The notes under the pieces: model-generated
Told to the model about the DNA's origin: nothing
Databases searched by the model: none
Seen by the model: only the letters and a program-made list of their open reading frames with translations
NCBI GenBank assembly: GCA_003134375.1
Contig: PLAY01000074.1
Location: forward strand, 1 to 37,763
Length of the DNA stretch: 37,763 bases
Source of the DNA: Limisphaerales bacterium
GTDB taxonomy: Bacteria; Verrucomicrobiota; Verrucomicrobiia; Limisphaerales; UBA11358
Direction of reading: 5' to 3'
In this document: piece by piece, positions 37,640 to 37,763 of the stretch
How the letters are laid out: each line of letters opens with the position of its first letter
Position numbering within the stretch: the first letter of the stretch is position 1
Made by a program: the position numbers and the translations under genes

Positions 37640-37763
37640 TCGATTCAATCCAAATCGCAAGCATCGCGACTTTCGACGGCACCCCGGAAGTTCTAAATGG
37701 TTTGTCAAATTTCAATTTCCTTTTCGGCTCCAATGGCACCGGTAATACTATATTGCATTCAAT
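37636..37763 (+). CDS. Start of an AAA ATPase of PrrC/RloC appearance (partial)
   Basis: Forty-two codons are visible before the window ends. MIDSIQIASIATFDGTPEVL then FNFLFGSNGTG is the usual beginning of the large ABC-like ATPases found with type I restriction systems, such as the anticodon nucleases PrrC and RloC, which read ...NFIYGxNGSGKTT. The P-loop here is GSNGTGNT, with Asn where the essential Lys should be, and the following residues (ILHS) do not match. Either the gene is decayed or the sequence at the edge is unreliable. The ATG overlaps the hsdM remnant stop (ATGA). The family assignment rests on a short N-terminus and is tentative. Confidence 0.5.
   Translation, partial: MIDSIQIASIATFDGTPEVLNGLSNFNFLFGSNGTGNTILHS

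Overview
The window looks like a chromosomal segment of a Verrucomicrobiota bacterium, probably of the Limisphaerales/Pedosphaera type. This is an inference from protein content, not a placement. The signs are moderately high GC, ECF sigma factors fused to membrane domains, DUF11 and TPR/FG-GAP secreted proteins, a GxGYxYP-family protein, a zinc-type adenylate kinase and many dispersed hairpin repeats. Most of the window is ordinary housekeeping DNA, but it is unusually rich in small repeats, several of which sit inside coding frames.

Left part (1-8400): dnaG and a CvpA-like gene, a TPR lipoprotein gene diverging from a secreted DUF362 gene, then an envelope pair (outer-membrane-like protein plus DUF11 protein). 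Centre-left (8.4-17.3 kb): a secreted thioredoxin-like protein, a SPOUT RNA methyltransferase, two divergent ECF sigma factors with fused C-terminal membrane or extracytoplasmic parts, a half-length ABC-F ATPase and release factor 3. Centre (17.3-26.3 kb): a GxGYxYP protein, an unrecognised exported protein, clpB, a TMTC-like membrane/TPR protein and the tail of a lost aldo/keto reductase. Right part (26.4-37.8 kb): sppA, upp, an M24 peptidase, a YugP-type zinc protease, the main sigma factor gene, apt, an IS630-family remnant, adk, a very large TPR/FG-GAP protein and, at the edge, an hsdM remnant overlapping the start of an ATPase of PrrC/RloC appearance.

The most striking object is clpB. 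One uninterrupted frame encodes a complete ClpB disaggregase with a complete REP-associated tyrosine transposase (RAYT, Y1/HUH family) inserted in frame between the M-domain and the second AAA+ domain. The transposase keeps its HVH motif and candidate catalytic tyrosine. It is flanked by seven REP-type hairpins, each carrying a GTAG or GTGG tetranucleotide and each translated as part of the protein. A second, RAYT-free REP pair is translated inside the D2 domain of the same gene.

A second theme is a family of period-7 repeats. Different loci carry different heptamers, often as two facing complementary arms. They occur between convergent genes and also inside dnaG, the TPR lipoprotein gene and the TMTC-like gene. 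Other edits include a duplicated gene tail around a REP pair, a truncated ABC-F gene beside a dispersed 50-bp repeat, and several gene remnants.
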